Source of the DNA: Streptococcus thalassemiae
GTDB taxonomy: Bacteria; Bacillota; Bacilli; Lactobacillales; Streptococcaceae
DNA length: 64,000 nucleotides
Direction: 5' to 3'
NCBI RefSeq assembly: GCF_903645285.1
Contig: NZ_CAHJXN010000003.1
Location: forward strand, 437,001-501,000
Under the pieces are notes generated by a model that did no database searches, was not told where the DNA came from, and was given only the letters and a program-made list of their open reading frames with translations. Shown piece by piece: positions 41,679 through 51,054 of the stretch (position 1 is its first letter; every line of letters starts with the position of its first letter). The position numbers and the translations under genes were made by a program.

Positions 41679-42329
41679 TCACTCTCCTCTTTCCCTAAAC
41701 TTCATAGTTCTCATTAAAATTAAAAGATATGTAAATATTACAACCGTTAACAGTACTGCTATTAGCATCTGTATCATCAGGAATTTGTCACCAAAAAACA
41801 ATATCCCTCTAATTTCTCTGAATGCATAAAATAATATGATTAACCAAAGAAGTACAATACAATACATTACTAAAAATGTTCTTAACCTCATATTTTTTCT
41901 AGTCGAACTTACATCAACATTCTCTAATTCTCGACTTTCTTCTCCAGAGATATTTAAATTACAGCGTAAAGTTAGTAATTTTCTAATTAGCTCATTTTTT
42001 TCTACTATTGGGATATAATCAATCATGTAGAGTCTAACTAAGACGTCCTCAATTAACTCTGAATTCGAAAAAAATCTTTTAATGGAAATATTATTCTTTC
42101 GAATAAGTGAATTGACTATTGATTGTAATAATTCTTCTGTCAATTCTGTATCATTGGTAAGAACTTTTTCTAATATGGACAATATTTCTTCTTGACACTT
42201 TTTTAAGTTCTTTTGTGATACTCTTGAAGTCCAAATATAACTACTAATTGTTGATATAAGTGTAATCAATAGACCACCTAGTACAGTTATTACCCACTGG
42301 TTATTTATTATTGCACTCAGTATTTGCAT
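41679..42329 (-). CDS. Hypothetical membrane protein
   Basis: 216 residues, markedly AT-rich compared with the pur genes. One N-terminal helix (VITVLGGLLITLISTISSYIW), a charged middle of about 110 residues, then two C-terminal helices (FLVMYCIVLLWLIILFYAF and FLMIQMLIAVLLTVVIFTYLLIL). I chose the ATG at 42329 because GGAG precedes it. No family recognised. It interrupts the purine block between the small gene after purK and purB, and looks acquired. Confidence 0.65.
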   Translation of the reverse strand: MQILSAIINNQWVITVLGGLLITLISTISSYIWTSRVSQKNLKKCQEEILSILEKVLTNDTELTEELLQSIVNSLIRKNNISIKRFFSNSELIEDVLVRLYMIDYIPIVEKNELIRKLLTLRCNLNISGEESRELENVDVSSTRKNMRLRTFLVMYCIVLLWLIILFYAFREIRGILFFGDKFLMIQMLIAVLLTVVIFTYLLILMRTMKFRERGE

Positions 42330-42368
42330 AGAATCTCCAAAAACCTCCAAATTTTATATATAGTTCTC

Positions 42369-42596
42369 CTACTCAAACTCCTCTTTTCCAATAAACACAG
42401 ATGGGTAATGATCTAGTGTACTCAAATCCGTATCCATCGGTAGATCATAGATAGCTAAATAGTTTTCAGGGTATTGTGCAACTAGCTCTGCATATTTCGC
42501 TTGTACCTTATTCTGGTCAGCACTAGCAAACAAGACTTCAACAACTGCTCCAGTCTTATCTTTTTCAATAAATGCATTAACGATAATTTGTATCAT
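42369..42596 (-). CDS. Small hypothetical protein downstream of purK
   Basis: 75 residues, soluble, MIQIIVNAFIEKDKTGAVVEVLFASADQNKV start, no known motif that I can identify. It follows purK by 9 bp and so belongs to the purine operon. A homologue at this position is a normal part of the pneumococcal purine region. Function unknown. Confidence 0.72.
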   Translation of the reverse strand: MIQIIVNAFIEKDKTGAVVEVLFASADQNKVQAKYAELVAQYPENYLAIYDLPMDTDLSTLDHYPSVFIGKEEFE

Positions 42597-42605
42597 AGAC
42601 TTGTC

Positions 42606-43697
42606 CTAAAAATCAATCCCTTTCCCAAACTCCTCAATCTCATCCGGCTCATCACTAAACAAAGTCACGTGTCCCATCTTACGGTTGTGCTTCGCTTCTA
42701 TTTTACCATACATGTGGAGGTGAGCGCTTGGATTTTCTGTGACATATTTTTCAGCAGCCTCAACGTGTTGACCGAGAACGTTGAGCATGACTGCTGGTGT
42801 ATGTAGTTTGATAGCTGGCAATGGTGCTCCCAGAACTCCCAGAATATGAGTGTCAAACTGGGAGAAGTCGCAGGCTTCAATCGAGTAGTGCCCAGAGTTA
42901 TGTGGTCGTGGGGCAATCTCATTGACAATGATGTCATCAGCTGTCGCAAACATTTCCACGCAAAGGGTTCCAGACAAATTGAGTTGCTCAGCGATTCTCA
43001 CTGCCATGGTTTTTGCTTTGGCTGCTAGACTTTCTGAAATGCGAGCTGGGACGATAGTCTTTGAAAGAATGTTGTTGCGGTGGATATTTTCCTGAACTGG
43101 GAAGACTGTCACATCCTTGCCATTTCCTGATACGATGACAGAAATCTCAAGGTCAAAATTGACGAATTCCTCTAAAACGCAGGCTGCTGAGTCAGCTAAC
43201 GCATAGGCTTCTTCAAAGTCTGCTTCTGAGCGAATGACCTTTTGCCCATGCCCATCGTAACCACCTGTCGCAGTCTTGAGGACATAGTTTTTCGATAAAT
43301 CGATATCTGCTAAGTCTTGGCTAGAAGTCACAACCTTGTAAGGTGCCACAGTGACTTTTGCCTTGTTTGAAAGGAAGTCCTTTTCAAAAATACGATTTTG
43401 CGAAATGCGGAGTAGGTCTGTCCCTTGAGGGAGCTGACCATCCTTGATAACAGTATCCAAACCGTCAGCATCGACATTTTCAAACTCATAGGTGAGGACA
43501 TCGCAACGCTCAGTCAACTGACGGAGGGCATCCACATCACTATAAGGAGCCACAATGATTTCCGCCACGCGAGAGACCGGGCAATCCGTCGCAGGATCCA
43601 GCGCGATAACCTTGTGCCCCATGTAGATAGCAGAAATGGCCATCATCTGACCCAGCTGACCGCCACCGATAATTCCAATTGTTTTAGATGAGCTCAT
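42606..43697 (-). CDS. purK: N5-carboxyaminoimidazole ribonucleotide synthase
   Basis: 363 residues. ATP-grasp enzyme starting [19 protein letters not shown], with the ATP-grasp region [34 protein letters not shown] and the C-terminal [20 protein letters not shown]. It makes N5-CAIR from AIR, ATP and bicarbonate. The ATG at 43697 has a GAGGAG RBS and overlaps purE by 14 bases. Confidence 0.95.
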   Translation of the reverse strand: MSSSKTIGIIGGGQLGQMMAISAIYMGHKVIALDPATDCPVSRVAEIIVAPYSDVDALRQLTERCDVLTYEFENVDADGLDTVIKDGQLPQGTDLLRISQNRIFEKDFLSNKAKVTVAPYKVVTSSQDLADIDLSKNYVLKTATGGYDGHGQKVIRSEADFEEAYALADSAACVLEEFVNFDLEISVIVSGNGKDVTVFPVQENIHRNNILSKTIVPARISESLAAKAKTMAVRIAEQLNLSGTLCVEMFATADDIIVNEIAPRPHNSGHYSIEACDFSQFDTHILGVLGAPLPAIKLHTPAVMLNVLGQHVEAAEKYVTENPSAHLHMYGKIEAKHNRKMGHVTLFSDEPDEIEEFGKGIDF

Positions 43698-44172
43698 TTG
43701 TAGACTCCTCTGCGATTTTTCCTTGTTCTTCTGCAAAATCTGCCAAAGCCGTCGCGATAGCTTGATCCTCTACTGAAAGAAGACGGAGGGCGAAGAGGGC
43801 CGCATTTGTCGCACCGGCTTCACCGATAGCCATTGTCGCAACAGGTACCCCACCCGGCATCTGAACGATAGAATAGAGCGAGTCCACACCACTAAGGGCA
43901 CGCGATTTGACTGGTACACCAATGACTGGAAGGGTTGTTTTGGCAGCTACCATTCCTGGCAAATGAGCTGCGCCTCCAGCACCTGCGATAATGACCTTGA
44001 TGCCACGACTACGTGCTTCTTCGGCATGTCTGAACATGAGGTCTGGCGTACGGTGGGCAGAGACAACTTTCTTTTCATATGCTATACCGAAGCGGTCTAG
44101 GACTTCTGCTGTTTTTTGCATAGTTGCCCAGTCGGATTTTGAGCCCATGATAATGGAAATTACGGGTTTCAT
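43684..44172 (-). CDS. purE: N5-carboxyaminoimidazole ribonucleotide mutase
   Basis: 162 residues. Class I PurE markers: [31 protein letters not shown] (catalytic His), [27 protein letters not shown]. It rearranges N5-CAIR to CAIR. The ATG at 44172 is preceded by AAGGAG; longer in-frame extensions lack support. Coupled to purK. Confidence 0.96.
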   Translation of the reverse strand: MKPVISIIMGSKSDWATMQKTAEVLDRFGIAYEKKVVSAHRTPDLMFRHAEEARSRGIKVIIAGAGGAAHLPGMVAAKTTLPVIGVPVKSRALSGVDSLYSIVQMPGGVPVATMAIGEAGATNAALFALRLLSVEDQAIATALADFAEEQGKIAEESTNELI

Positions 44173-44201
44173 TTCTTCTCCTTTTTCCTCTTTTTCAACA
44201 A

Positions 44202-44330
44202 TCACCTTAGGTTGTGAGGGACGGCAGCAGCCACCAAAGGTGTCTCATGCCTAAATCGGAAGCCCAAGGTCTTCCAATTTCCCTGAACGATTGGATTGTC
44301 ATTCAATCGTTCTTTCACCACAGCGACCAT
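44202..44330 (-). CDS. Possible 42-aa ORF between purD and purE
   Basis: The frame starts [19 protein letters not shown] and ends AAAVPHNLR, 42 residues, filling most of the 196-bp purD-purE gap. There is no good RBS, and the same DNA forms a hairpin (GAACGATTG / CAATCGTTC) and a second (GCGACGAAGTCGC). It may be structured leader RNA rather than a gene. Confidence 0.3.
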   Translation of the reverse strand: MVAVVKERLNDNPIVQGNWKTLGFRFRHETPLVAAAVPHNLR

Positions 44331-44368
44331 TATCGTACTTGGCGACTTCGTCGCTTTTTCTTATATCT

Positions 44369-45631
44369 TTATCGAATAGCCTTGCTTCCGATATCTGTTC
44401 GGTAAAAGAGGCCTTCTGTTTTTTGTTGAGTGAGTTCTTGATAGATAATGTCTTGGGTTTCTTTGACGGTGTCGGCTGTGGTGACGAGCATATAGACACG
44501 GCCACCGTTTGAGAGCAGTGCTCTGCTATTTTCCGCAAACTTAGCCCCTGCATAGTAGGTGATGATGTCGCCAGCGGTTTTGGCTGGAAGCTTGACGCCC
44601 TTCTCATAAGCCAGTGGGTAACCGTTTGATGCGACAACCACACCCAGAGTCACACCCTTGTCCGTCCAAGTGATATTTGGCTCCTTGCCATCCAGAATAT
44701 CGGTGATATTTTGGGCAAAATCAGAGGTTAATCGAGGTAGAATAATCTGAGTTTCAGGATCTCCAAAACGAGCGTTAAACTCGATAACCTTAGGTCCATC
44801 TGCTGTCAGGATAAGCCCTGCGTAAAGGACACCAAGATACGGACGACCTTCTTTAAACATCCCTTCGAGAACTGGCTTGACAATAGTCTCTACTGCTGTA
44901 TCAATCACGCTCTGTGGTAAGTGGGGAACTGGCGCATAGGCACCCATACCGCCCGTGTTAGGGCCCTTGTCGCCATCATAGGCACGTTTGTGATCCTGAG
45001 CCGTTGGCATAACGTAGAACTTGTCCCCATTGACAAAGGCAAAGAGAGAGAATTCTTCTCCGTCGAGGAATTCCTCGATGACCACACGCGCACCTGAATT
45101 ACCGAATTTATTGTCCAATAGCATCTCATGAGTGGCTTCGACCGCTTGCTCAACCGTCTCAGCAACGACGACACCCTTCCCAAGCGCCAAGCCATCCGCC
45201 TTGACAACGATAGGAGCCCCCTGCTTTTCGATATAGGCCTTGGCTTCCTCAAAGTCCGAGAATGTGCCATAGGTTGCTGTCGGAACGCCATATTTGACCA
45301 TGATTTCCTTGGCAAAATCCTTAGACCACTCAAGTTCAGCCGCAGTCTTAGTCGGACCAAAAGCTTTGAGTCCTGCCGCATTGAAATCATCCACGATACC
45401 AGCAGCAAGGGCATCATCTGGACCGATAAAGGTCCAAGCAATATCGTTGGCCTTTGCGAAGTCAATCAATTTAGAATGTTCGGAAATAGAGATATTTACC
45501 AATTCCAAACCATCCAGAGTCATCCCATCATTCCCAGGAGCAACAAAAACCTTTTCTACCTCTTTTGACTCAAGCAACTTCTTAGCAATCGCATGTTCAC
45601 GACCACCCGAACCGACAACTAACAGCTTCAT
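44369..45631 (-). CDS. purD: Phosphoribosylamine-glycine ligase
   Basis: 420 residues. ATP-grasp GARS: MKLLVVGSGGREHAIAKKL at the N terminus, APIVVKADGLALGKGVVVA, GPNTGGMGAYAPVP and VIEFNARFGDPETQ. It joins glycine to phosphoribosylamine. It has its own promoter after the purH terminator, so the purine genes form at least two transcription units here. Confidence 0.97.
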   Translation of the reverse strand: MKLLVVGSGGREHAIAKKLLESKEVEKVFVAPGNDGMTLDGLELVNISISEHSKLIDFAKANDIAWTFIGPDDALAAGIVDDFNAAGLKAFGPTKTAAELEWSKDFAKEIMVKYGVPTATYGTFSDFEEAKAYIEKQGAPIVVKADGLALGKGVVVAETVEQAVEATHEMLLDNKFGNSGARVVIEEFLDGEEFSLFAFVNGDKFYVMPTAQDHKRAYDGDKGPNTGGMGAYAPVPHLPQSVIDTAVETIVKPVLEGMFKEGRPYLGVLYAGLILTADGPKVIEFNARFGDPETQIILPRLTSDFAQNITDILDGKEPNITWTDKGVTLGVVVASNGYPLAYEKGVKLPAKTAGDIITYYAGAKFAENSRALLSNGGRVYMLVTTADTVKETQDIIYQELTQQKTEGLFYRTDIGSKAIR

Positions 45632-45663
45632 TCCTCAACCTCTTTTGCGAATTATTTACTAAT

Positions 45664-45690
45664 ATTATACCACAAACGTTCGTTTTAATC
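45664..45690 (-). promoter_or_regulatory. purD promoter with PurBox-like sequence
   Basis: Minus-strand extended -10 TGGTATAAT (TATAAT at 45664-45669). Immediately upstream, AAAACGAACGTTTG resembles the PurR activator box (CCGAAC core) of lactic acid bacteria, though it is not a full match. Confidence 0.55.
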
Positions 45691-45716
45691 TTATTTCACT
45701 CCGCATTTTTACGCAA

Positions 45717-45747
45717 AAAAGGAAAGAAACTGTTTTCTTCCCTTTAA
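45717..45747 (-). terminator. purH terminator
   Basis: AAAGGGAAGAAA / TTTCTTTCCTTT stem with Ts on the minus strand, between purH and purD. Confidence 0.8.
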
Positions 45748-45752
45748 CATTC

Positions 45753-47300
45753 TCAATGTCTAAAATGTCTCACGTCTGTGAAGACCATAGTCAAGCCGTA
45801 TTTGTCAGCAGCTTCGATGGATTCCTGATCACGGACCGATCCACCTGGCTGGATGATAGCCTTGATACCTGCTTTGGCGATTTCTTCCACATTATCCGCA
45901 AATGGGAAGAAGGCATCCGAAGCAAGCACAGCGCCGTCAAGACGGTCTTTAGCTTGGTCAATAGCGATGCGAACAGAAGCCACACGGTTAGTCTGACCTG
46001 GACCAACACCCAGTGTCATGTGATCGTTGGTTACAATGATTCCGTTTGATTTGACGTACTTGATAGCCTTCCAAGCGAACTCAAGAGCAGTTGCTTCTGT
46101 CTCAGTTGGTTGGCGTTTGGTCACCACTTGCCAGTCAGCTGGGCTTTCTTTGACCACATCTTGATTTTGAACAAGGAGCCCGCCAACCACACCTGTGTAT
46201 TCTGCTTCCACTTCACTGGCCTCTTGAGCGTCAAATGGCAAGGCAAGGATACGCAAGTTTTTCTTTTTGTTGGTCAAAATGGTTAGCGCTTCATCCGTAT
46301 AGCTTGGTGCGATGATGATTTCAAGGAAAATACCGTGCATCTTCTCAGCTGTCGCAGCATCCACCTCACGGTTAAGAACAACGATACCACCAAAGATAGA
46401 CACTGGGTCAGACTCATAAGCGTAGTCCCAAGCAGTCTCGATGTCATCAGCCTGACCGATTCCACATGGGTTCATGTGTTTGAGAGCCACAACGGTTGGA
46501 CGGTCTTTGAAGTCACGGATAATACGAATGGCAGCGTCAGCATCACGGATATTGTTGAAGGACAATTCCTTACCGTTAAGCTGTTTGGCTGAAGCAATGG
46601 AGTAATCTGTCGGCAAGGCTTTTTGGTAGAAATCAGCATCCTGTTGAGGATTTTCCCCATAGCGCATAGCTTGTTTGAGGTCATAGGTCAAGGTCAACTT
46701 TTCAGGCTTGCTTTCGCCGACCTGAGCTGTAAAATACTCTGCAATCAAGGCATCATAAGCCGCCGTGTGTCGGAAAACTTTTGCTGCTAAACGTTGACGC
46801 GTTTCGTAACTTGTTTCTCCATTTGCTACCAATTCGTCAAGAACCACAGCGTAGTCAGCTGGATCTACCGCAACCGTTACGCTAGCGTGGTTCTTCGCTG
46901 CTGAACGAAGCATAGATGGCCCACCAATATCGATATTCTCCACAGCATCAGCGTAAGTTACGTCTGGTTTGAGAATCGTTTCTTTAAAGGGATAGAGATT
47001 GACCACTACAAGGTCAATGAGCTCAATTTGATTATCTTTGGCCGCTTCCAGGTGACTATCCAAGTCACGACGAGCGAGGAGTCCCCCGTGGATATTTGGA
47101 TGAAGGGTCTTGACACGACCGTCCATCATTTCTGGAAAACCGGTCACATCATCAATCGCAACAGTTTCTACCCCAGCATTGTCAAGGGCAACTTTGGTGC
47201 CACCTGTTGAGATGATGTCCCAACCAAGTTTTTTAAGTTCTTGGGCAAATTCAACAATGCCCGCTTTGTCTGAGACGCTGATTAAGGCGCGTTTAGTCAT
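45753..47300 (-). CDS. purH: Bifunctional AICAR transformylase/IMP cyclohydrolase
   Basis: 515 residues. The N-terminal IMP cyclohydrolase domain begins [20 protein letters not shown] and contains [19 protein letters not shown]. The transformylase domain contains [10 protein letters not shown] (Lys-His catalytic pair) and [17 protein letters not shown]. It performs the last two steps to IMP. The ATG at 47300 has AAGGAG upstream. A vanZ-like gene directly precedes it in the operon. Confidence 0.97.
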   Translation of the reverse strand: MTKRALISVSDKAGIVEFAQELKKLGWDIISTGGTKVALDNAGVETVAIDDVTGFPEMMDGRVKTLHPNIHGGLLARRDLDSHLEAAKDNQIELIDLVVVNLYPFKETILKPDVTYADAVENIDIGGPSMLRSAAKNHASVTVAVDPADYAVVLDELVANGETSYETRQRLAAKVFRHTAAYDALIAEYFTAQVGESKPEKLTLTYDLKQAMRYGENPQQDADFYQKALPTDYSIASAKQLNGKELSFNNIRDADAAIRIIRDFKDRPTVVALKHMNPCGIGQADDIETAWDYAYESDPVSIFGGIVVLNREVDAATAEKMHGIFLEIIIAPSYTDEALTILTNKKKNLRILALPFDAQEASEVEAEYTGVVGGLLVQNQDVVKESPADWQVVTKRQPTETEATALEFAWKAIKYVKSNGIIVTNDHMTLGVGPGQTNRVASVRIAIDQAKDRLDGAVLASDAFFPFADNVEEIAKAGIKAIIQPGGSVRDQESIEAADKYGLTMVFTDVRHFRH

Positions 47301-47324
47301 TATATTCTCCTTTTTAATCATTAG

Positions 47325-47834
47325 TTAAACACCGATTAAATGCAGTAACAGTAAAACAAAATAAGCAAAACCAAGGCTAAGCATACCTAAGATATTGACC
47401 CATTTTCTAGTCTGTGATTTGAACACTCTTATAAACATTTGATAAATCAGCAAGCCTACACAAACACCTAGCGTATTTAAAGCCAAATCCGTTATATCTG
47501 TTATACCTATTGCTAAAATATACTGTAAGCACTCAAACAATAAACTAATCAAGAAACCTGTCCCGACTATTTTTAAACTAGATAAATTAGTTTTTATCAG
47601 AGGGAAACAAACACCTAATGGAATAAAGGAAATCAGATTAAATAACATTTCAGCAAAAACAATTTTTCCATCTACTATTAGTGGTTCTGAAAATGGAATC
47701 CAATTGATATACCTTGGAGCTAAGAAAAATGCTATAAATTCAGGATTAGTTTCAAACTTAAATAAGATTCCCCAAGTTAATAACATCAGATAGACATAAA
47801 ATACATATCGAGTTGTTTTTTTAGATTCTAACAT
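47325..47834 (-). CDS. vanZ: VanZ-like membrane protein
   Basis: 169 residues with four to five membrane helices and VanZ markers FNLISFIPLGVCFPLI, FLISLLFECLQYILAIG and TDITDLALNTLGVCVGLLIY. VanZ proteins give low-level teicoplanin resistance in enterococci; the role here is unknown. The gene is AT-rich and sits inside the purine operon between purN and purH, as it does in pneumococcus. The RBS is GGAGG. Confidence 0.9.
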   Translation of the reverse strand: MLESKKTTRYVFYVYLMLLTWGILFKFETNPEFIAFFLAPRYINWIPFSEPLIVDGKIVFAEMLFNLISFIPLGVCFPLIKTNLSSLKIVGTGFLISLLFECLQYILAIGITDITDLALNTLGVCVGLLIYQMFIRVFKSQTRKWVNILGMLSLGFAYFVLLLLHLIGV

Positions 47835-47917
47835 TACAAATACCTCCGTTTGAAGCCGTCTTCAACAATCGCTGACTCCAATTTAAAATCAAAGATATCA
47901 TATAAATCAACAAAAAG

Positions 47918-48463
47918 TCAATCTGTAAATAGAGCCTTCACTACTTCTGGATACAACTTGTACTCCGCTTCATGAATACGTTCTTCAAAGCTGGCTATGG
48001 TATCATCAGCTAACCGTGGCACACGGACTTGTTGGATAATCTTCCCAGTATCCACACCAGAATCTACCCAGTGAATGGTCACGCCAGACTGATCCACGTC
48101 AGCATTCCAAGCATCCTCAATCCCATGAGCTCCTGGAAATTCTGGCAGGTAGGCTGGATGAATGTTGATAATTCGGCCCTCATAAGCTGCTAATAAAGTC
48201 GGCCCTACGATTTTCATGTAGCCTGCTAGACAAACCAAGTCAATCTGATGTTCTTCCAAGAGTTCGACAAGGGCTGCTTCGTAGTCTGCCTTGCTCTCAA
48301 ACTCCTTGAGTTCAAAAGCATAGGATAGAACTCCGAGCTTGTCTGCACGCTCGAGCACATAGGCGTCACGATGGTCTGAAAAGACAAACTCCACTGGAAA
48401 CTCTTCGGCAATCACCTGAAAATTTGAGCCATTACCTGAGGCAAAAACCGCTATTTTTTTCAT
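47918..48463 (-). CDS. purN: Phosphoribosylglycinamide formyltransferase
   Basis: 181 residues. Formyltransferase core: [18 protein letters not shown] at the start, [13 protein letters not shown], and the active-site [22 protein letters not shown] (Asn/His pair) with the later Asp in [13 protein letters not shown]. It formylates GAR with 10-formyl-THF. ATGA overlap with purM. Confidence 0.97.
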   Translation of the reverse strand: MKKIAVFASGNGSNFQVIAEEFPVEFVFSDHRDAYVLERADKLGVLSYAFELKEFESKADYEAALVELLEEHQIDLVCLAGYMKIVGPTLLAAYEGRIINIHPAYLPEFPGAHGIEDAWNADVDQSGVTIHWVDSGVDTGKIIQQVRVPRLADDTIASFEERIHEAEYKLYPEVVKALFTD

Positions 48464-49482
48464 TTGATGATGACACTTTCGTTTTCTTTCTTGACGATAC
48501 GACCAATTTCATAGACTGGTTCATTCAACAATTCCTTGACACGACTTACATTTTCAGGGCTGACTGCTAGCATAAGTCCCACACCCATATTGAAAATTTC
48601 AAACATTTCCTCATGCTTGATTTCACCGTATTTTTCAAGGGCTTTGAAAATTGGAAGCACTGGAACTTTGCTTTCATCAATCTCAGCAGCTAGGTCATCC
48701 GCAAACATACGAGGGACATTTTCGATAAAGCCACCACCAGTGATGTGGGCAATGCCGTTGACCAACTCTTCCTTGATGAGTGGCAAAACAGCCTTGACAT
48801 AGATACGAGTCGGCTCAAGAAGAACGTCCTTGAGTTGCTTGCCTTCCAATTCTGGCAAGATTTCCTCACCTGTGTAATCCGCAAAGACACGACGAACAAG
48901 AGAGTAACCATTGGAGTGAATCCCACTTGAAGCAAGTCCGAGAAGAATATCTCCTTCTGCCACCTTTGAACCGTCAATGATTTGAGATTTTTCAGCCACA
49001 CCGACCGCAAAACCAGCCAAGTCATAGTCATCTTCGCCGTACATGCCAGGCATTTCAGCCGTTTCCCCACCAATGAGGGCAGCGCCTGCCTGCACACAAC
49101 CTTCTGCCACACCAGCAACTACTTGTTCTAGTTTAGCTGGTTCATTCTTGCCTGTCGCCACATAGTCGAGAAAATAGAGGGGCTCCGCACCCGCAGCAAT
49201 GATGTCGTTGACACACATGGCCACACAGTCCTGACCAATGGTATCGTGCTTGTCGTACTTGATAGCCAGCATGAGCTTGGTTCCGACACCGTCAGTCCCT
49301 GAAATCAAGACGGGTTCTTTAACCCCTGTCTTTGAAAGGTCAAACATACCACCAAAGCCACCCAGAGTTCCCATGACACCTGCACGCTCCGTACGAGCCA
49401 CGTGCTTTTTAATCCGTTCAACAACTTCATAACCCGCTTCAACATCCACACCCGACTGGGCATAAGCATTTTTATTTGTCAT
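48460..49482 (-). CDS. purM: Phosphoribosylformylglycinamidine cyclo-ligase (AIR synthetase)
   Basis: 340 residues. Family motifs: [83 protein letters not shown] and [14 protein letters not shown]. It converts FGAM to AIR with ATP. Coupled to purN by ATGA. Confidence 0.97.
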   Translation of the reverse strand: MTNKNAYAQSGVDVEAGYEVVERIKKHVARTERAGVMGTLGGFGGMFDLSKTGVKEPVLISGTDGVGTKLMLAIKYDKHDTIGQDCVAMCVNDIIAAGAEPLYFLDYVATGKNEPAKLEQVVAGVAEGCVQAGAALIGGETAEMPGMYGEDDYDLAGFAVGVAEKSQIIDGSKVAEGDILLGLASSGIHSNGYSLVRRVFADYTGEEILPELEGKQLKDVLLEPTRIYVKAVLPLIKEELVNGIAHITGGGFIENVPRMFADDLAAEIDESKVPVLPIFKALEKYGEIKHEEMFEIFNMGVGLMLAVSPENVSRVKELLNEPVYEIGRIVKKENESVIIK

Positions 49483-49518
49483 TTTATTTTTCCTTTTCTT
49501 TAATGGAGGATCTATTGT

Positions 49519-50961
49519 CTATTTGTAAAAACTGGTCTTTTCTTCCAAACTTCTACGATAGTCTTCTTCATAGTCGTAGAGAGGCGTTGGGTAGTCACCG
49601 TCAAAGTAAGCGACACAGAGACCACCATTTGGTGCATCTGTTTCAATCCCAATCGAATCAATCAAACCTTCAACAGAAAGATAGGTCAGGCTGTCAGCTC
49701 CAATGATTTGACGAGTTTCTTCAACCGTATGATTGGCCGCAATCAGTTCCTGACGAGTCTGGATATCAATCCCGTAGAAGCATGGATAAGCTAGCGCTGG
49801 GCTTCCAATAGCAACGTGAACCTCAGTCGCCCCTGCTTCCTTTAAAAGCTGGACGATACGACGAGAGGTCGTCCCACGTACAATAGAGTCATCAATCATA
49901 ACCACACGCTTGCCTTTGACAACGCCAGAAACAGCAGACAGTTTCATCCGCACCCCTTGCTCCCGCAATTCTTGAGTCGGTTGGATAAAGGTACGTTGGG
50001 TGTATTGGTTCTTGATAAGACCCATTTCATTTGGCAAACCAGATTCTTCTGCAAATCCCATAGCCGCGCTGAGGGAAGAATTGGGTACACCAACTACAAT
50101 ATCCGCCTCATGCTTGAATTCACGCGCCAATTGGGCACCCATACGTTTCCGTGCCGTATGGACATTGACACCGTGGATATTAGAATCAGGGCGGGCAAAG
50201 TAGATATACTCCATAGAACAGATTGCTAGCTGAGTATCGTCTGTATAGCTATCATACTGGATGCCCTTGTCATCAATGATGACAATCTCACCTGGCTTCA
50301 AATCACGAATCCATTCTGCACCAATGACCTCAAAAGCACAAGTTTCAGAGGAAACGACTACTGCTCCATTAGCCATTTTCCCGATTGAAAGCGGTCGGAA
50401 TCCATTGGGGTCAAGAGCCGCAATCAGCTTATCTTCAAACAGCAAGATATAAGCAAAGCCACCTTTGACAAGGCTGAGCGCTTCCTTGATTTTGCCCATC
50501 AGGCTAGGATTATGACTGCGACGAATGAGATGAGCCAAGATTTCCGAGTCCGAAGTCGCACTGAAAATCGCACCTCTTTCCTCCAATTCTTTCTTGAGAG
50601 AGGCAGCATTGGTCAGATTCCCATTATGAGCCAGACCAAACTGCATATCGTGAAAACGGAAGAGGAAGGGCTGGATGTTATCTACAGAAGCTTCGCCAGC
50701 AGTCGCATAACGTACATGTCCAATCGCACCAGTTCCTGTCAATTTATCCAAATTAGCAGGATTTCTGAATACTTCTGATAAAAGGCCCATGTCACGATGG
50801 CGCTTTAGTTTCCCTTGGTCATTAGAGAGGATTCCTGCCCCCTCCTGACCACGGTGCTGAAGACTATGGAGACCAAAATAGGTCAATTTAGCAGCATCTG
50901 GATGTCCCCAGATACCGAAAACACCACATTCTTCATTAAGAGATTTTACTTCGTATGTCAT
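49519..50961 (-). CDS. purF: Amidophosphoribosyltransferase
   Basis: 480 residues. A short propeptide precedes the catalytic Cys12 (EECGVFGIWGH), which becomes residue 1 after processing. The Ntn glutaminase domain (GHVRYATAG, LAHNGNLTN) is followed by the PRTase domain with the PRPP loop RVVMIDDSIVRGTTS. This is the committed step of de novo purine synthesis. Confidence 0.97.
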   Translation of the reverse strand: MTYEVKSLNEECGVFGIWGHPDAAKLTYFGLHSLQHRGQEGAGILSNDQGKLKRHRDMGLLSEVFRNPANLDKLTGTGAIGHVRYATAGEASVDNIQPFLFRFHDMQFGLAHNGNLTNAASLKKELEERGAIFSATSDSEILAHLIRRSHNPSLMGKIKEALSLVKGGFAYILLFEDKLIAALDPNGFRPLSIGKMANGAVVVSSETCAFEVIGAEWIRDLKPGEIVIIDDKGIQYDSYTDDTQLAICSMEYIYFARPDSNIHGVNVHTARKRMGAQLAREFKHEADIVVGVPNSSLSAAMGFAEESGLPNEMGLIKNQYTQRTFIQPTQELREQGVRMKLSAVSGVVKGKRVVMIDDSIVRGTTSRRIVQLLKEAGATEVHVAIGSPALAYPCFYGIDIQTRQELIAANHTVEETRQIIGADSLTYLSVEGLIDSIGIETDAPNGGLCVAYFDGDYPTPLYDYEEDYRRSLEEKTSFYK

Positions 50962-51054
50962 TTTATATACCTAATTTTTATTTGTGTAGCACCAAGAGCT
51001 AAATCTACATGACTTTTACATTACTGATACTATCTATTAGAAAATCTGCAAGTC

